Shown here: in pieces, positions 37,062 through 44,838 of the stretch
Layout of the letters: the number at the start of each line of letters is the position of its first letter
How positions within the stretch are numbered: the stretch's first letter is position 1
Made by a program: the position numbers and the translations under genes
NCBI RefSeq assembly: GCF_002259405.1
Contig: NZ_NPFW01000013.1
Span: forward strand, 1-64,000
Origin: Rhodococcus sp. 14-2483-1-2
GTDB taxonomy: Bacteria > Actinomycetota > Actinomycetes > Mycobacteriales > Mycobacteriaceae
Reading direction: 5' to 3'
Length of the DNA stretch: 64,000 nucleotides
The notes under the pieces: model-generated
Told to the model about the DNA's origin: nothing
The model's database searches: none
The model's input: only the letters and a program-made list of their open reading frames with translations

Positions 37062-39443
37062 ATGAATTCCCCACAACCCGACGGCAGTTCGGCCCAGCTG
37101 GACGAGCTGTTTCCGGGTGACAACGCCACCGACGCGCGTTTTCGCAAGCTGGATTGGACGGCGACCGATCTCGGACCGGTGGAGAGCTGGCCGCAGGAGT
37201 TGGTGACGGCCGTACGAACCGTCATGCCGTCGACGATCCCGATGCTGATCTGGTGGGGTCCGCAGCTGGTGCAGATCTTCAACCACACGTACACCGATTT
37301 CCTCGGGGCTAAGTTCCCGGACGCTGCGGGTCAGCGAGCCAGTGACTGTTGGTCCGAAATGTGGGACTACGTCGGCGGATTGTGCACGCAGGTGATCGAT
37401 GACCGGAAGCCGGTTCACGGTGTTCGGCAGATGTTCCTGATGAATCGTCACGGCTACCCCGAGGAGACGTACTGGACCTTCTCGTACAGCCCGATCTTCG
37501 GAGCGGGCCGCACGGTACTCGGCGTGTTCGTCGCGACGACCGAGGTGACCATGCAGGTGCTCGGCGAACGCCGGATGCGTGCGCTGCTCGCCCTGGGGTC
37601 GCTGACCGGTGACGACATCGGCGGTCCCGTGGGGATCTGCCGACGTGCCGTCGAGGCATTGGGCAACGAGGCACGTGAGTTCCCCCTCGTGGCGGCCTAC
37701 CTGCGCCGCGGCTTGGCCGACGACGGAGAACTCGACCACATCGCGACGTCGGGTGCGGTCGGATGCGAAGCCGCAACCTGGGACCTCGCACACGTCGTCG
37801 ACGTCTCGGACGGACGGCTGATCCATTCGACCGTCGACGTCGACGGGGCCGTCACGAGCGCTGTGGTCGTTCCGTTGGCCCTGGCAGGATCGGTTCGGCC
37901 CGTCGGAGCCCTGCTGATCGGAGTCGACGAATACCTCGCTCAGGACGACTCCGTCGAGTCCTTCCTCGTTGCGGTGGCCGAGCGAGTGTCGACCGCACTG
38001 ACCGCCTCGCACGCCTTCGAGATGGAGAGACGACGCGTTGCGGCACTGGCGGAGGCCGACGAAGCCAAGACGCGTCTGCTCGAGAACGTCGGACACGAGT
38101 TCCGCACTCCCTTGACCTTGCTCACTGGTCCGCTGGATGCGGTACGGGGGAGTGTGGCGTCGACGCTGACGGAGTCCGACCGAGAGTCCCTCGATGTCGT
38201 TCACCGTGCGTCGATGCGACTGCGCAGGCTCGTCGACGATCTGTTGGACGTGGTCAGCGCGGATGCCGGTCAACTCGTCGCGCATCCCGAGCCGACCGAC
38301 CTCGCCGCGGTGACGCGCGATTGCGTGTCCATGTTCGCGTCGGTCGCCTCGGATCGAGGACTCGAGCTCGTCTCCGACGCAGGGGAGGACGTGGTCGTCC
38401 TGATCGACTGCGAGATGTGGTCGAAGATCGTGTTCAATCTTGTCGCGAACGCCGTGAAGTACACCCAGTCCGGTCGGATCTCCGTACGACTGAGGGGCGA
38501 CACCGACACCGTTCGCCTCGTCGTGGCCGATACCGGGCTCGGCATCCCCGCCGACGATCTGCCGCGCATCTTCGAGCGGTTTCACCGCGTCGAACGATCC
38601 GGCGCTCACAGTATCGAAGGCTCCGGCATCGGGCTGGCCCTCGTATCGGACCTTCTCACCGCCCTCGGCGGGCGTATCGACGTCGACAGCGAGGTGGGCC
38701 GCGGCAGTGTCTTCACCGTTGTGGTGCCGCGCCTACCGGTGGAGGCCGCCGCAGCCGTCGACCGGCCCGCAGCCGCTGCCGATTCGGTGTCGGCGATCTT
38801 CGCCTCGTACGACTCGGCGACGGTGACCGCCGACCGAGCGGACATCCTGCTCGTCGAAGACAACGTCGATTTGCGCAACTATCTCGTGCGCCTGCTGATC
38901 GCCGAGGGCTGGTCCGTCACGACCGCGGGCGACATCGAGACCGCACTCGACAGCGCCCGATCGACTAAGCCGGGGCTCGTACTGTCCGATGTGATGCTTC
39001 CCGGTCACAGCGGTCTGGAACTGGTGGACGAGATCCGCCGCGACGACGACCTGCAGCGGGTGCCGGTGATCCTGCTGACCGCCCGAGCGGGAACCGACTT
39101 CGTGCTCGACGGCCTCGGGCGCGGTGCCGAGGACTACATCGTCAAACCGTTCCACGACCGCGAGCTGGTGGCCCGCGTTCGAGTGCACCTCGAACTGTCC
39201 CGCATGCGCGAGCAGTTGCTCGAAGAAAGCGACAACCAGGCCGCGACACTGCGCAGTGCCCTCGACACCCGTGCGGCCATCGGCCGTGCCGTCGGAATCC
39301 TGATGTCGGTGTACCGCATCGACGCCGACGCGGCCTTCGCGCAACTGACCGAACTGTCGCAGAACTCGAACCGCAAAACTCGCGACCTGGCAACCATGAT
39401 CGCCGACGACTTCACCGCTGGGCTCGGCCGCGAAGGTCAGTGA
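37062..39443 (+). CDS. Hybrid histidine kinase with receiver and C-terminal ANTAR domain
   Basis: 793 residues. PAS-like domain (about 30-170), GAF-like region (180-315), HisKA with His345 (GHEFRTP), HATPase (Asn463, DTGLGIP at 490-496, GSGIGLAL at 520-527), receiver with Asp643 (SDVMLP) and Lys695, then ANTAR (about 733-785: RAAIGRAVGILMSVY and SQNSNRKTRDLA). ANTAR domains bind paired RNA hairpins and suppress termination, so phosphorelay within one polypeptide could act directly on transcripts. No membrane segment, so the sensor is cytoplasmic. AAGGACGAGG precedes ATG 37062. No dedicated response-regulator gene is adjacent, consistent with a self-contained output. Confidence 0.88.
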   Translation: MNSPQPDGSSAQLDELFPGDNATDARFRKLDWTATDLGPVESWPQELVTAVRTVMPSTIPMLIWWGPQLVQIFNHTYTDFLGAKFPDAAGQRASDCWSEMWDYVGGLCTQVIDDRKPVHGVRQMFLMNRHGYPEETYWTFSYSPIFGAGRTVLGVFVATTEVTMQVLGERRMRALLALGSLTGDDIGGPVGICRRAVEALGNEAREFPLVAAYLRRGLADDGELDHIATSGAVGCEAATWDLAHVVDVSDGRLIHSTVDVDGAVTSAVVVPLALAGSVRPVGALLIGVDEYLAQDDSVESFLVAVAERVSTALTASHAFEMERRRVAALAEADEAKTRLLENVGHEFRTPLTLLTGPLDAVRGSVASTLTESDRESLDVVHRASMRLRRLVDDLLDVVSADAGQLVAHPEPTDLAAVTRDCVSMFASVASDRGLELVSDAGEDVVVLIDCEMWSKIVFNLVANAVKYTQSGRISVRLRGDTDTVRLVVADTGLGIPADDLPRIFERFHRVERSGAHSIEGSGIGLALVSDLLTALGGRIDVDSEVGRGSVFTVVVPRLPVEAAAAVDRPAAAADSVSAIFASYDSATVTADRADILLVEDNVDLRNYLVRLLIAEGWSVTTAGDIETALDSARSTKPGLVLSDVMLPGHSGLELVDEIRRDDDLQRVPVILLTARAGTDFVLDGLGRGAEDYIVKPFHDRELVARVRVHLELSRMREQLLEESDNQAATLRSALDTRAAIGRAVGILMSVYRIDADAAFAQLTELSQNSNRKTRDLATMIADDFTAGLGREGQ

Positions 39444-39823
39444 TTGCGGCGGTAGTTCTCGCGTTCCCGTTCGAGTTCGGCCGTCTTCTTCTCGCTCTTC
39501 AGGTCTGCCGGTAGCCCGTGGATCTCGAGGCGTCGGGCGCGGTTCTGGTCCATGTACGCCGCCGTGTAGAACAGCGCGAGCAGCAGGCTGAGCAGCACCA
39601 TCGAGGCGCGTAGCCAGATCGCTCCTGGGAAGAGGACGAAGAATCCGATGAAGATCGGTAGGAACGGAATCATCGACCGCAGGATGTGACGCGGCGTTGC
39701 TCCCGGCCCGACGAGATCGCGTCGAACCCAGTCCTGCATGGAATCGGGGAGTTTGCGGCCGAGGACGGCGTAGCCCAGCCATTGGCCGAAGCGGGGACGG
39801 GTGCGGGTCGGGCGAGTGTTCAC
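39437..39823 (-). CDS. DUF5313-family small membrane protein
   Basis: 128 residues; GTG start at 39823 overlaps the MarR gene stop by 4 bases. Two adjacent hydrophobic helices (about 48-90) are flanked by a basic N-terminus (GQWLGYAVLGRKLPDSMQDWVRRDL) and a charged C-terminal tail. This pattern fits the DUF5313 family of mycolic-acid bacteria; its function is unknown. Its 3' end overlaps the kinase gene by 7 bases. Co-transcription with the MarR regulator suggests it is part of that regulon. Confidence 0.7.
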   Translation of the reverse strand: MNTRPTRTRPRFGQWLGYAVLGRKLPDSMQDWVRRDLVGPGATPRHILRSMIPFLPIFIGFFVLFPGAIWLRASMVLLSLLLALFYTAAYMDQNRARRLEIHGLPADLKSEKKTAELERERENYRRNH

Positions 39824-40272
39824 GACAGTGCTCCTGCTGCGATGGCCGCGTCGTTGACGCGGGTGAGGACGCGTCGCAGTTCGTCGAGCTCGCCGAGTGA
39901 CGCGCCGAGCTTCGCCACGACGGCGGGTGGGATCTTCTCGGCCTTCTTGCGGAGCGCGGCCCCGGCCGGAGTGAGCGCGACGAGCAGAACGCGCTCGTCC
40001 TCGGCGCTTCGATTACGGGTGAGCAACCCCATCGACTCCAGACGCTTGAGAAGCGGCGAGAGGGTGGGCGAGTCGAGTTGCAGTGCCGATCCGATGGCTT
40101 TGACCGACATCGGCGACTCGCCCCACAACGCCAGCATCACCAGATACTGCGGATGCGTCAGTCCCATCGGCTCGAGCAGTGGCCGATACACCGACAGCAC
40201 GGCACGGTTGGCGACGGCGAGCGCAAAGCAGACCTGGCGATCGAGCGCGAGTGGATCTTCGGTGGTCGTCAC
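39820..40272 (-). CDS. MarR-family regulator, OhrR-like with N-terminal sensing Cys
   Basis: 150 residues, GTG start at 40272. RQVCFALAVANRAVLSVYRPLLEPMGLTHPQ is here described in parts: Cys15 lies in VCFAL and the region before YRPLLEPMGLT matches OhrR-type peroxide sensors, whose reactive Cys sits at this place. The winged HTH follows (QLDSPTLSPLLKRLESMGLL, then DERVLLVALT). No ohr peroxidase gene is adjacent; the downstream gene is the DUF5313 protein. A perfect palindrome 23 bases upstream is a probable autoregulatory site. Confidence 0.82.
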   Translation of the reverse strand: MTTTEDPLALDRQVCFALAVANRAVLSVYRPLLEPMGLTHPQYLVMLALWGESPMSVKAIGSALQLDSPTLSPLLKRLESMGLLTRNRSAEDERVLLVALTPAGAALRKKAEKIPPAVVAKLGASLGELDELRRVLTRVNDAAIAAGALS

Positions 40273-40295
40273 GCCGTCGAGGCTACCAGAAATAC

Positions 40296-40307
40296 TTAGT
40301 GCACTAA
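40296..40307. promoter_or_regulatory. Palindromic operator upstream of the OhrR-like gene
   Basis: TTAGTGCACTAA is a perfect 12-bp palindrome, followed closely by another TTAGTG half-site (40311-40316). Size and AT-rich ends suit a MarR-family dimer. It lies in the 261-base region between the divergent OhrR-like and mycolyltransferase-like genes. The rest of that region shows no gene. Confidence 0.6.
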
Positions 40308-40533
40308 CAATTAGTGGACGACTTGATATCCAAACTGAGAACTCGATGCCCGAAAGATGTTGCGAAAAGGGGCAAATGCTCGTGCGGTGATGTGTTGTCA
40401 GAGTCCCGGTCGGTCCGAATCGAATGAGTTCTCGTTCGGCATTTCATCCGGTCGGTTGCTGTGCAATGCTCCATGCACTTCGCCATTTCTTTGTGACAAA
40501 TCCCGCCCTGTGACAAATCTCGAGAGGATCGCC

Positions 40534-41511
40534 ATGCGTCGTCGACGCATCTTCACCCCGTTCGTCGTCGCCGCAATGCTGTCCGTGTCCTCGGTCGGCG
40601 TCGCGACGGCCGATCCCGTCGAGCCTGTGGCTCGGATCGTCGACACATCGATCGCGTCCGACACCCTACGAACTCTGAGCGTGGAATCGCCCGCGATGGG
40701 GGCCGTCGTCGAGGTCCAGGTGCTCACTCCGGCAGTGACGACCGGATCCCGGCCGACGCTGTACATGCTCAGCGGTATCGGCGAAGAGGACCCCGACAAC
40801 AGCATGTGGCTCCGCAAGGGCGGAGCGGCCGAATTCTTCGCCGACAAGAACGTCAACGTCGTGCTGCCTCTGGCCGGCCCCGGCAGCTTCTACACCGACT
40901 GGCAGCGCGACGACCCGAAGCTGGGTCGATACCAGTGGGAGACGTTCCTGACCAAGGAGCTGCCGCCGCTGATCGACGCGGCCGTGGACGGCAACGGACG
41001 CAACGCGATCGCCGGACTGTCGATGGGCGCGCAGTCGGCCATGATGCTGGCTGCACGTAACCCGGATGTCTACTCCGGGGTGGCGTCGTACAGCGGTTGT
41101 TTCGCCTCCTCGGAGCCCATGGGGCAGGCGAGTATCCGCGCGATCGTCGGAGCATTCGGCGGAAACGCCGACAACATGTGGGGTGGCCCGCTCGATCCCG
41201 CCTGGACACAACATGATTCGGTGGTCAACGCCGAAAGTCTGCGCGGCACCGACGTGTACGTGTCGGTGGGAACGGGAGCGCCAGGGCCGCACGAGAGCTT
41301 CGACAGCGCGTCGGCACTCGACGTGGTGGTGGTCGGTGGTCTCATTGAGGTGGGCGCGAACTACTGCACCCATCGACTTGCGGATCGACTCGGCCAGTTG
41401 AACATCCCCGCCACGTTCGACTTCACCGAGACCGGAACCCACTCGTGGCCGTACTGGGTGGAGCAACTGCCCAAGAGCTGGCCCACGCTGGCGGGATCGC
41501 TCGGGATCTGA
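40534..41511 (+). CDS. Secreted mycolyltransferase/esterase (antigen 85-like)
   Basis: 325 residues from ATG 40534 (GAGAGGATC upstream). Signal peptide 1-26 ends ATA before Asp27. The alpha/beta-hydrolase nucleophile is Ser163 in GLSMGAQSA, and HSWPYW near residue 307 carries the His; both match trehalose O-mycolyltransferases, which move mycolic acids onto trehalose or arabinogalactan outside the membrane. An in-frame extension upstream to 40357 was rejected because it would bury the signal peptide. Enzymatic specificity (mycolyl transfer versus esterase) cannot be told from the sequence. Confidence 0.82.
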   Translation: MRRRRIFTPFVVAAMLSVSSVGVATADPVEPVARIVDTSIASDTLRTLSVESPAMGAVVEVQVLTPAVTTGSRPTLYMLSGIGEEDPDNSMWLRKGGAAEFFADKNVNVVLPLAGPGSFYTDWQRDDPKLGRYQWETFLTKELPPLIDAAVDGNGRNAIAGLSMGAQSAMMLAARNPDVYSGVASYSGCFASSEPMGQASIRAIVGAFGGNADNMWGGPLDPAWTQHDSVVNAESLRGTDVYVSVGTGAPGPHESFDSASALDVVVVGGLIEVGANYCTHRLADRLGQLNIPATFDFTETGTHSWPYWVEQLPKSWPTLAGSLGI

Positions 41512-41513
41512 GC

Positions 41514-42464
41514 TCACCCGCGGTTGGTGTCGCGAAAGTCCTTGGGAGTGCAGCCGAAGCGGGCCCGGAAGGCACGGCTGAAGTGGGCCGGGTCGGTGAA
41601 TCCCCAGGACGCCGCCAGGGCTCCGATGGTCGTGCGGGAATTCTGGGGTTCGCACAGAGCGCGTTTGACGCCGTCGAGTCGCTGCATCCAGATCCACTCG
41701 CTCGCGGTACAGGGCTCACCGGCGAACGCTCGATGCACCGTACTCAGCGACAAGTGCAGGGACGCAGCCACTTCTGTCACGGTGAGGTCCGGATCCCGCA
41801 GCCGCGCGGTCATCGCACGTTTGATCTCACCGAGTCTCTCGGAGGCCGCATACGGCGCCGGCTTCTCGACCCCGGTGAGTCCGACCAGGCCGGCGACCAG
41901 GATGTACTCGACGCTCTGCGACACGGCCTCGGCCGAGGCAGTACTCATGTCGGCGTCGTCCATGATCGACGAGATCATGCTGACGAGCAGTTTCCCTGCT
42001 CCGTGTCGTCCGGACACCGCCCGCGCGGTCAACGAGCCCGTATCCCGGACGAGCGTCCTCAGCGTCGCTCCGGGGAGCATCAGGACGTACTGGGAAAACG
42101 GGTCGTCGAAGCGAAGACTGTACGGCCGGGTGGTGTCGTAGAGCGCGAAGTCTCCCGGTTGCAGGACCGCAGTTCGGTCGTCCTGGACGACGAACCCGGT
42201 CCCCGACGTCTGGACACTGACCAGGAAGTAGTCGTCACTGGTTCGGGAGATACCTGCAGGCGTTCGCAGCACGCTCTGAGCTGTCGCCGACACTCGCGAC
42301 AACCCGAGAGTCGCAAGTCCGGTGGACTCGATATGCCCGGTGATGGCCGACGCGTTCTCGGGAATCGTGCACTCGAGATCGACGTACGTCCGACTCACCG
42401 CAGCGGTCCAGAAATCGACGCTGTCGGCCAGGTCGACGGAGTCGGTGCGCAGCGGATCGGCCAT
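41514..42464 (-). CDS. AraC-family regulator of the aldoxime/nitrile genes
   Basis: 316 residues from ATG 42464, preceded by GGGAGGT. The ligand domain carries LQPGDFALYDTTRPYSLRF, shared with the other AraC regulators here, and the C-terminal HTH pair ends PAHFSRAFRARFGCTPKDFR. It lies 20 bases downstream of the aldoxime dehydratase gene in the same operon, so it probably controls nitrilase-oxd expression in response to an aldoxime, nitrile or acid; AraC regulators accompany aldoxime dehydratase genes in other Rhodococcus strains. The effector is not known. Confidence 0.85.
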   Translation of the reverse strand: MADPLRTDSVDLADSVDFWTAAVSRTYVDLECTIPENASAITGHIESTGLATLGLSRVSATAQSVLRTPAGISRTSDDYFLVSVQTSGTGFVVQDDRTAVLQPGDFALYDTTRPYSLRFDDPFSQYVLMLPGATLRTLVRDTGSLTARAVSGRHGAGKLLVSMISSIMDDADMSTASAEAVSQSVEYILVAGLVGLTGVEKPAPYAASERLGEIKRAMTARLRDPDLTVTEVAASLHLSLSTVHRAFAGEPCTASEWIWMQRLDGVKRALCEPQNSRTTIGALAASWGFTDPAHFSRAFRARFGCTPKDFRDTNRG

Positions 42465-42484
42465 GTCAGGTACCTCCCGTCTCG

Positions 42485-43486
42485 TCACAGAGTAGAACGC
42501 TCCGCAGCGGTACGCAGCAGACCCGTGCGGTCGTGGCAGCCGAAGTACTCGAAGTACTGCTCGTCCGCCGCTGCCACGGTGACCTCGTGATAGAGCCTCA
42601 GCGACGCCGCGGGCCCCATCGTCGACAGATACTTCAGGGCAGCACCGAAGATCGCCACGTGCGTCGGATGCGACTCGGCCCACGCTTCGAGGTCGCGCAG
42701 ACTGCGCCACCAACTCATCCCGAACGATTTGTCGGTATCGGTGCCGTCGTCGGTCACGACGGTCATGTACCGGTTGGCGAAGCAGCCGATGGACAGTCCG
42801 TCGTCGCGGAGAAAGTCCATGCCGGCCCGCAACACCGGTTCGACGTCCCGCAGGTACATCTCTCGTTCGGATCCGGCCGTATCGGCCCAATCCTGCCCGG
42901 ATCGGATGAGGCAGAGGTTCTCCTGCGGCACAATTGTGACTCTGTCGCCGTCGCGTACGACCTGAGGCTCCCCGCCGGGAGCAAGCGAGTCGCTCTGCGA
43001 CAACGGGATTCGATCCCGTACCCCACCCCAGTAGGCATGCTCTTCGATGGTTCCACTGAGTGAATCCGTCAGAGTGGCAACACCTTCCATGCGGCCGGTG
43101 GAGGAGAAGAGCGTCTCGTAGCGGTCGACGGTCGGTCTGATGATTTCGACGAAGCGGCCTCTGACGCTCGTCCAGTGCCGACCGACGGAGTCGAACCAGC
43201 GATCGAACACTGCGACGTCGTCCCAGTAGCCGATGAACACCGTCGTGTCGATACCCTCCTCGTCGGTGTAGCGCGCCCGGTCCCTTCGGGGAGGGCCCTC
43301 GTCACCCCACGGGGAGGCGTCGGGCAGGCCTTGTATTCCGAAGTAGCCCATCACTACTCGCTCGGTGGATACCGGAAAGCGCGCGACGTACGACGGAAAG
43401 GGCGGCTGGTAGCCCTCGGGTGTTCGACGCGGACACGACCGTGGAACGACGAGATGATCGGGGATCGCGGATTCGAGTTCAGACAC
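42485..43486 (-). CDS. Heme aldoxime dehydratase (phenylacetaldoxime dehydratase type)
   Basis: 333 residues, slightly shorter than the ~350 usual. The start is taken as GTG 43486 (AGGACG upstream) because the protein then begins SELESAIPDHL, matching the family N-terminus; longer in-frame starts would run into the nitrilase gene. Catalytic residues by alignment: Arg157 (GGVRDR), proximal heme ligand His276 (SHPTH) and His300 (LRLYHEV). The enzyme dehydrates aldoximes to nitriles using ferrous heme. It overlaps the nitrilase 3' end by 8 bases. Spacing between the two His residues is three longer than in the Rhodococcus OxdRE sequence I recall. Confidence 0.9.
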   Translation of the reverse strand: MSELESAIPDHLVVPRSCPRRTPEGYQPPFPSYVARFPVSTERVVMGYFGIQGLPDASPWGDEGPPRRDRARYTDEEGIDTTVFIGYWDDVAVFDRWFDSVGRHWTSVRGRFVEIIRPTVDRYETLFSSTGRMEGVATLTDSLSGTIEEHAYWGGVRDRIPLSQSDSLAPGGEPQVVRDGDRVTIVPQENLCLIRSGQDWADTAGSEREMYLRDVEPVLRAGMDFLRDDGLSIGCFANRYMTVVTDDGTDTDKSFGMSWWRSLRDLEAWAESHPTHVAIFGAALKYLSTMGPAASLRLYHEVTVAAADEQYFEYFGCHDRTGLLRTAAERSTL

Positions 43487-44537
43487 GGGCCGCGTCCTCG
43501 TCGCGAGCGAGCTGTTCGGTGATCTCCAGACGTACCTCGGCGGCGACGTCCTCGGTGAAGTCGTACCGCGCGTTCGCGACAGGCTGCGCACCCGACACGA
43601 CGCGGTCGCCGGGAGTCTTGTCGAGCCACAGTCTCGTCACGTCCGGACGCGAATAGTGGCCGGCCGGGTCGGCGGCCGCCTTGGCGATCGAAATGAGGCT
43701 GGTGTCGATATCGGCGTAGACGATGCCTTCGGCGTCCGGTGCGAGTGGCTCGTGCATCAGTTGGCCGTCGGGCGCGAAGATGCGGGCATGACCGCCGCCT
43801 GCGGTGAGCATCGCGCGCTTGGCGTCATCGGTGCACATGATGTCGATCATCTCGGGGGAGACGGTCGCGCAGGGGCTGATGACGAAGCAGCCGCCTTCGA
43901 CGGCGTAGATGCGGCTGGCAGCGGTGTTGACCTCGGGCCCGAGGGCGTAGGCCGCGCCGGTGTAGAGCGAGAAGCTGGGCCAGGCTCCGATGTGCACCTG
44001 CTCGTTCTGGGCGTACATCGCGTACTTCGACAACGGTTGCAGGTGCTCCCAGCAGCACAGTGCGCCGACGCGTCCGAGGTCGGTGTCGTATACCGACAGG
44101 TCGGAGCCGTCACCTTCGCCGTACACGGTGCGTTCGACATGCGTCGGCTTGAGCTTGCGGCGCATCGCGACGGTCTTGCCCTCGGCGTCGATGATCCACT
44201 GGGCGATGTAGAGACTGGCCTTGTATCGCTCGCTCAGGCCCATCACGACCATGATGTGATTGTCCTTGGCGGCCTGCGTAATTCGAGCTGCTTGGGGTGT
44301 TCCGTACTCCAGTGAGTTGTCGAAGTAGCGCTGCGTGAACTGAAAACCCCATGCCGGTGCGTCGAGCCAGATGTACCAGGGATAGCCGGGCAGGTAGGTC
44401 TCGGGAAACGCGATGAGCTCGGCTCCGGCGCGGGACGCGTCCTCGATCAGGCCGATGGCCTTGTCGATCGACGCGTCGAGATCGAGAAATACCGGCGCGG
44501 CCTGGACTGCTGCGGCGCGAAACTGGTGGTGTGTCAT
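43479..44537 (-). CDS. Nitrilase
   Basis: 352 residues. The Glu-Lys-Cys triad is visible: Glu46 (FPETYLPGYP), Lys128/130 (RRKLKPTHVER) and Cys162 (CCWEHLQPLSKYAMY). It hydrolyses a nitrile directly to acid and ammonia. GAAAGG precedes ATG 44537. It is the first gene of the nitrilase-oxd-araC operon, so aldoxime would go to nitrile to acid within one transcript; phenylacetonitrile to phenylacetate is likely given the paa genes downstream. Sequence alone does not separate aryl from aliphatic preference. Confidence 0.93.
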   Translation of the reverse strand: MTHHQFRAAAVQAAPVFLDLDASIDKAIGLIEDASRAGAELIAFPETYLPGYPWYIWLDAPAWGFQFTQRYFDNSLEYGTPQAARITQAAKDNHIMVVMGLSERYKASLYIAQWIIDAEGKTVAMRRKLKPTHVERTVYGEGDGSDLSVYDTDLGRVGALCCWEHLQPLSKYAMYAQNEQVHIGAWPSFSLYTGAAYALGPEVNTAASRIYAVEGGCFVISPCATVSPEMIDIMCTDDAKRAMLTAGGGHARIFAPDGQLMHEPLAPDAEGIVYADIDTSLISIAKAAADPAGHYSRPDVTRLWLDKTPGDRVVSGAQPVANARYDFTEDVAAEVRLEITEQLARDEDAARV

Positions 44538-44667
44538 TGCGGGCCTTTCGTGTGGGAGGGCACCAGTTTTGCCTGCTGAGAGGCCGATGGATGGCCTCGA
44601 TGTGTCGGAATAATTGACTCTCCGTCGCATGCCAGGGCGGCGAAACACGGCGGTAACCGGGGCCCGG

Positions 44668-44679
44668 TGTGTCGACACA
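44668..44679. promoter_or_regulatory. 12-bp palindrome in the nitrilase/ALDH divergent promoter
   Basis: TGTGTCGACACA is a perfect palindrome in the gene-free 44538-44838 stretch. It lies 131 bases upstream of the nitrilase start and 160 upstream of the ALDH start. TGTGTCGAC recurs at 51134-51142 upstream of the second GMC gene. It may be a second regulator's site. Apart from this palindrome and the direct repeat at 44720-44747, nothing else is evident in the stretch. Confidence 0.4.
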
Positions 44680-44719
44680 TGTTCGTCATCCCGGCCCGTT
44701 GGCTCGGGGCTGAGGACGG

Positions 44720-44747
44720 TGCGCATCTGCCGCACAATGTGTGCGCG
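44720..44747 (+). promoter_or_regulatory. Direct-repeat operator upstream of the aldehyde dehydrogenase gene
   Basis: GTGCGC occurs at 44720-44725 and 44742-44747 (22-base period) flanking the palindrome CGCACAATGTGTGCG. The block 44719-44748 matches 51067-51096 at 28 of 30 positions, upstream of the GMC gene. A related TTGCGC repeat with 21-base period occurs at 53768-53794. Helically phased direct repeats are typical of AraC-family sites. It lies about 92 bases before the ALDH start. Confidence 0.6.
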
Positions 44748-44838
44748 ATCACACAAGACCTTCTCGCCTGTCCGGGCGCAGTCTGGACCGGACACGCCAC
44801 AGGTGCCGCTATCGGCGCCCGAGAAGGAGCCAACAAAC

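Noticed and set aside
40357-40533. N-terminal extension of the mycolyltransferase-like protein
   Set aside because: It would place about 59 residues ahead of a clean signal peptide; ATG 40534 has a good ribosome-binding site.
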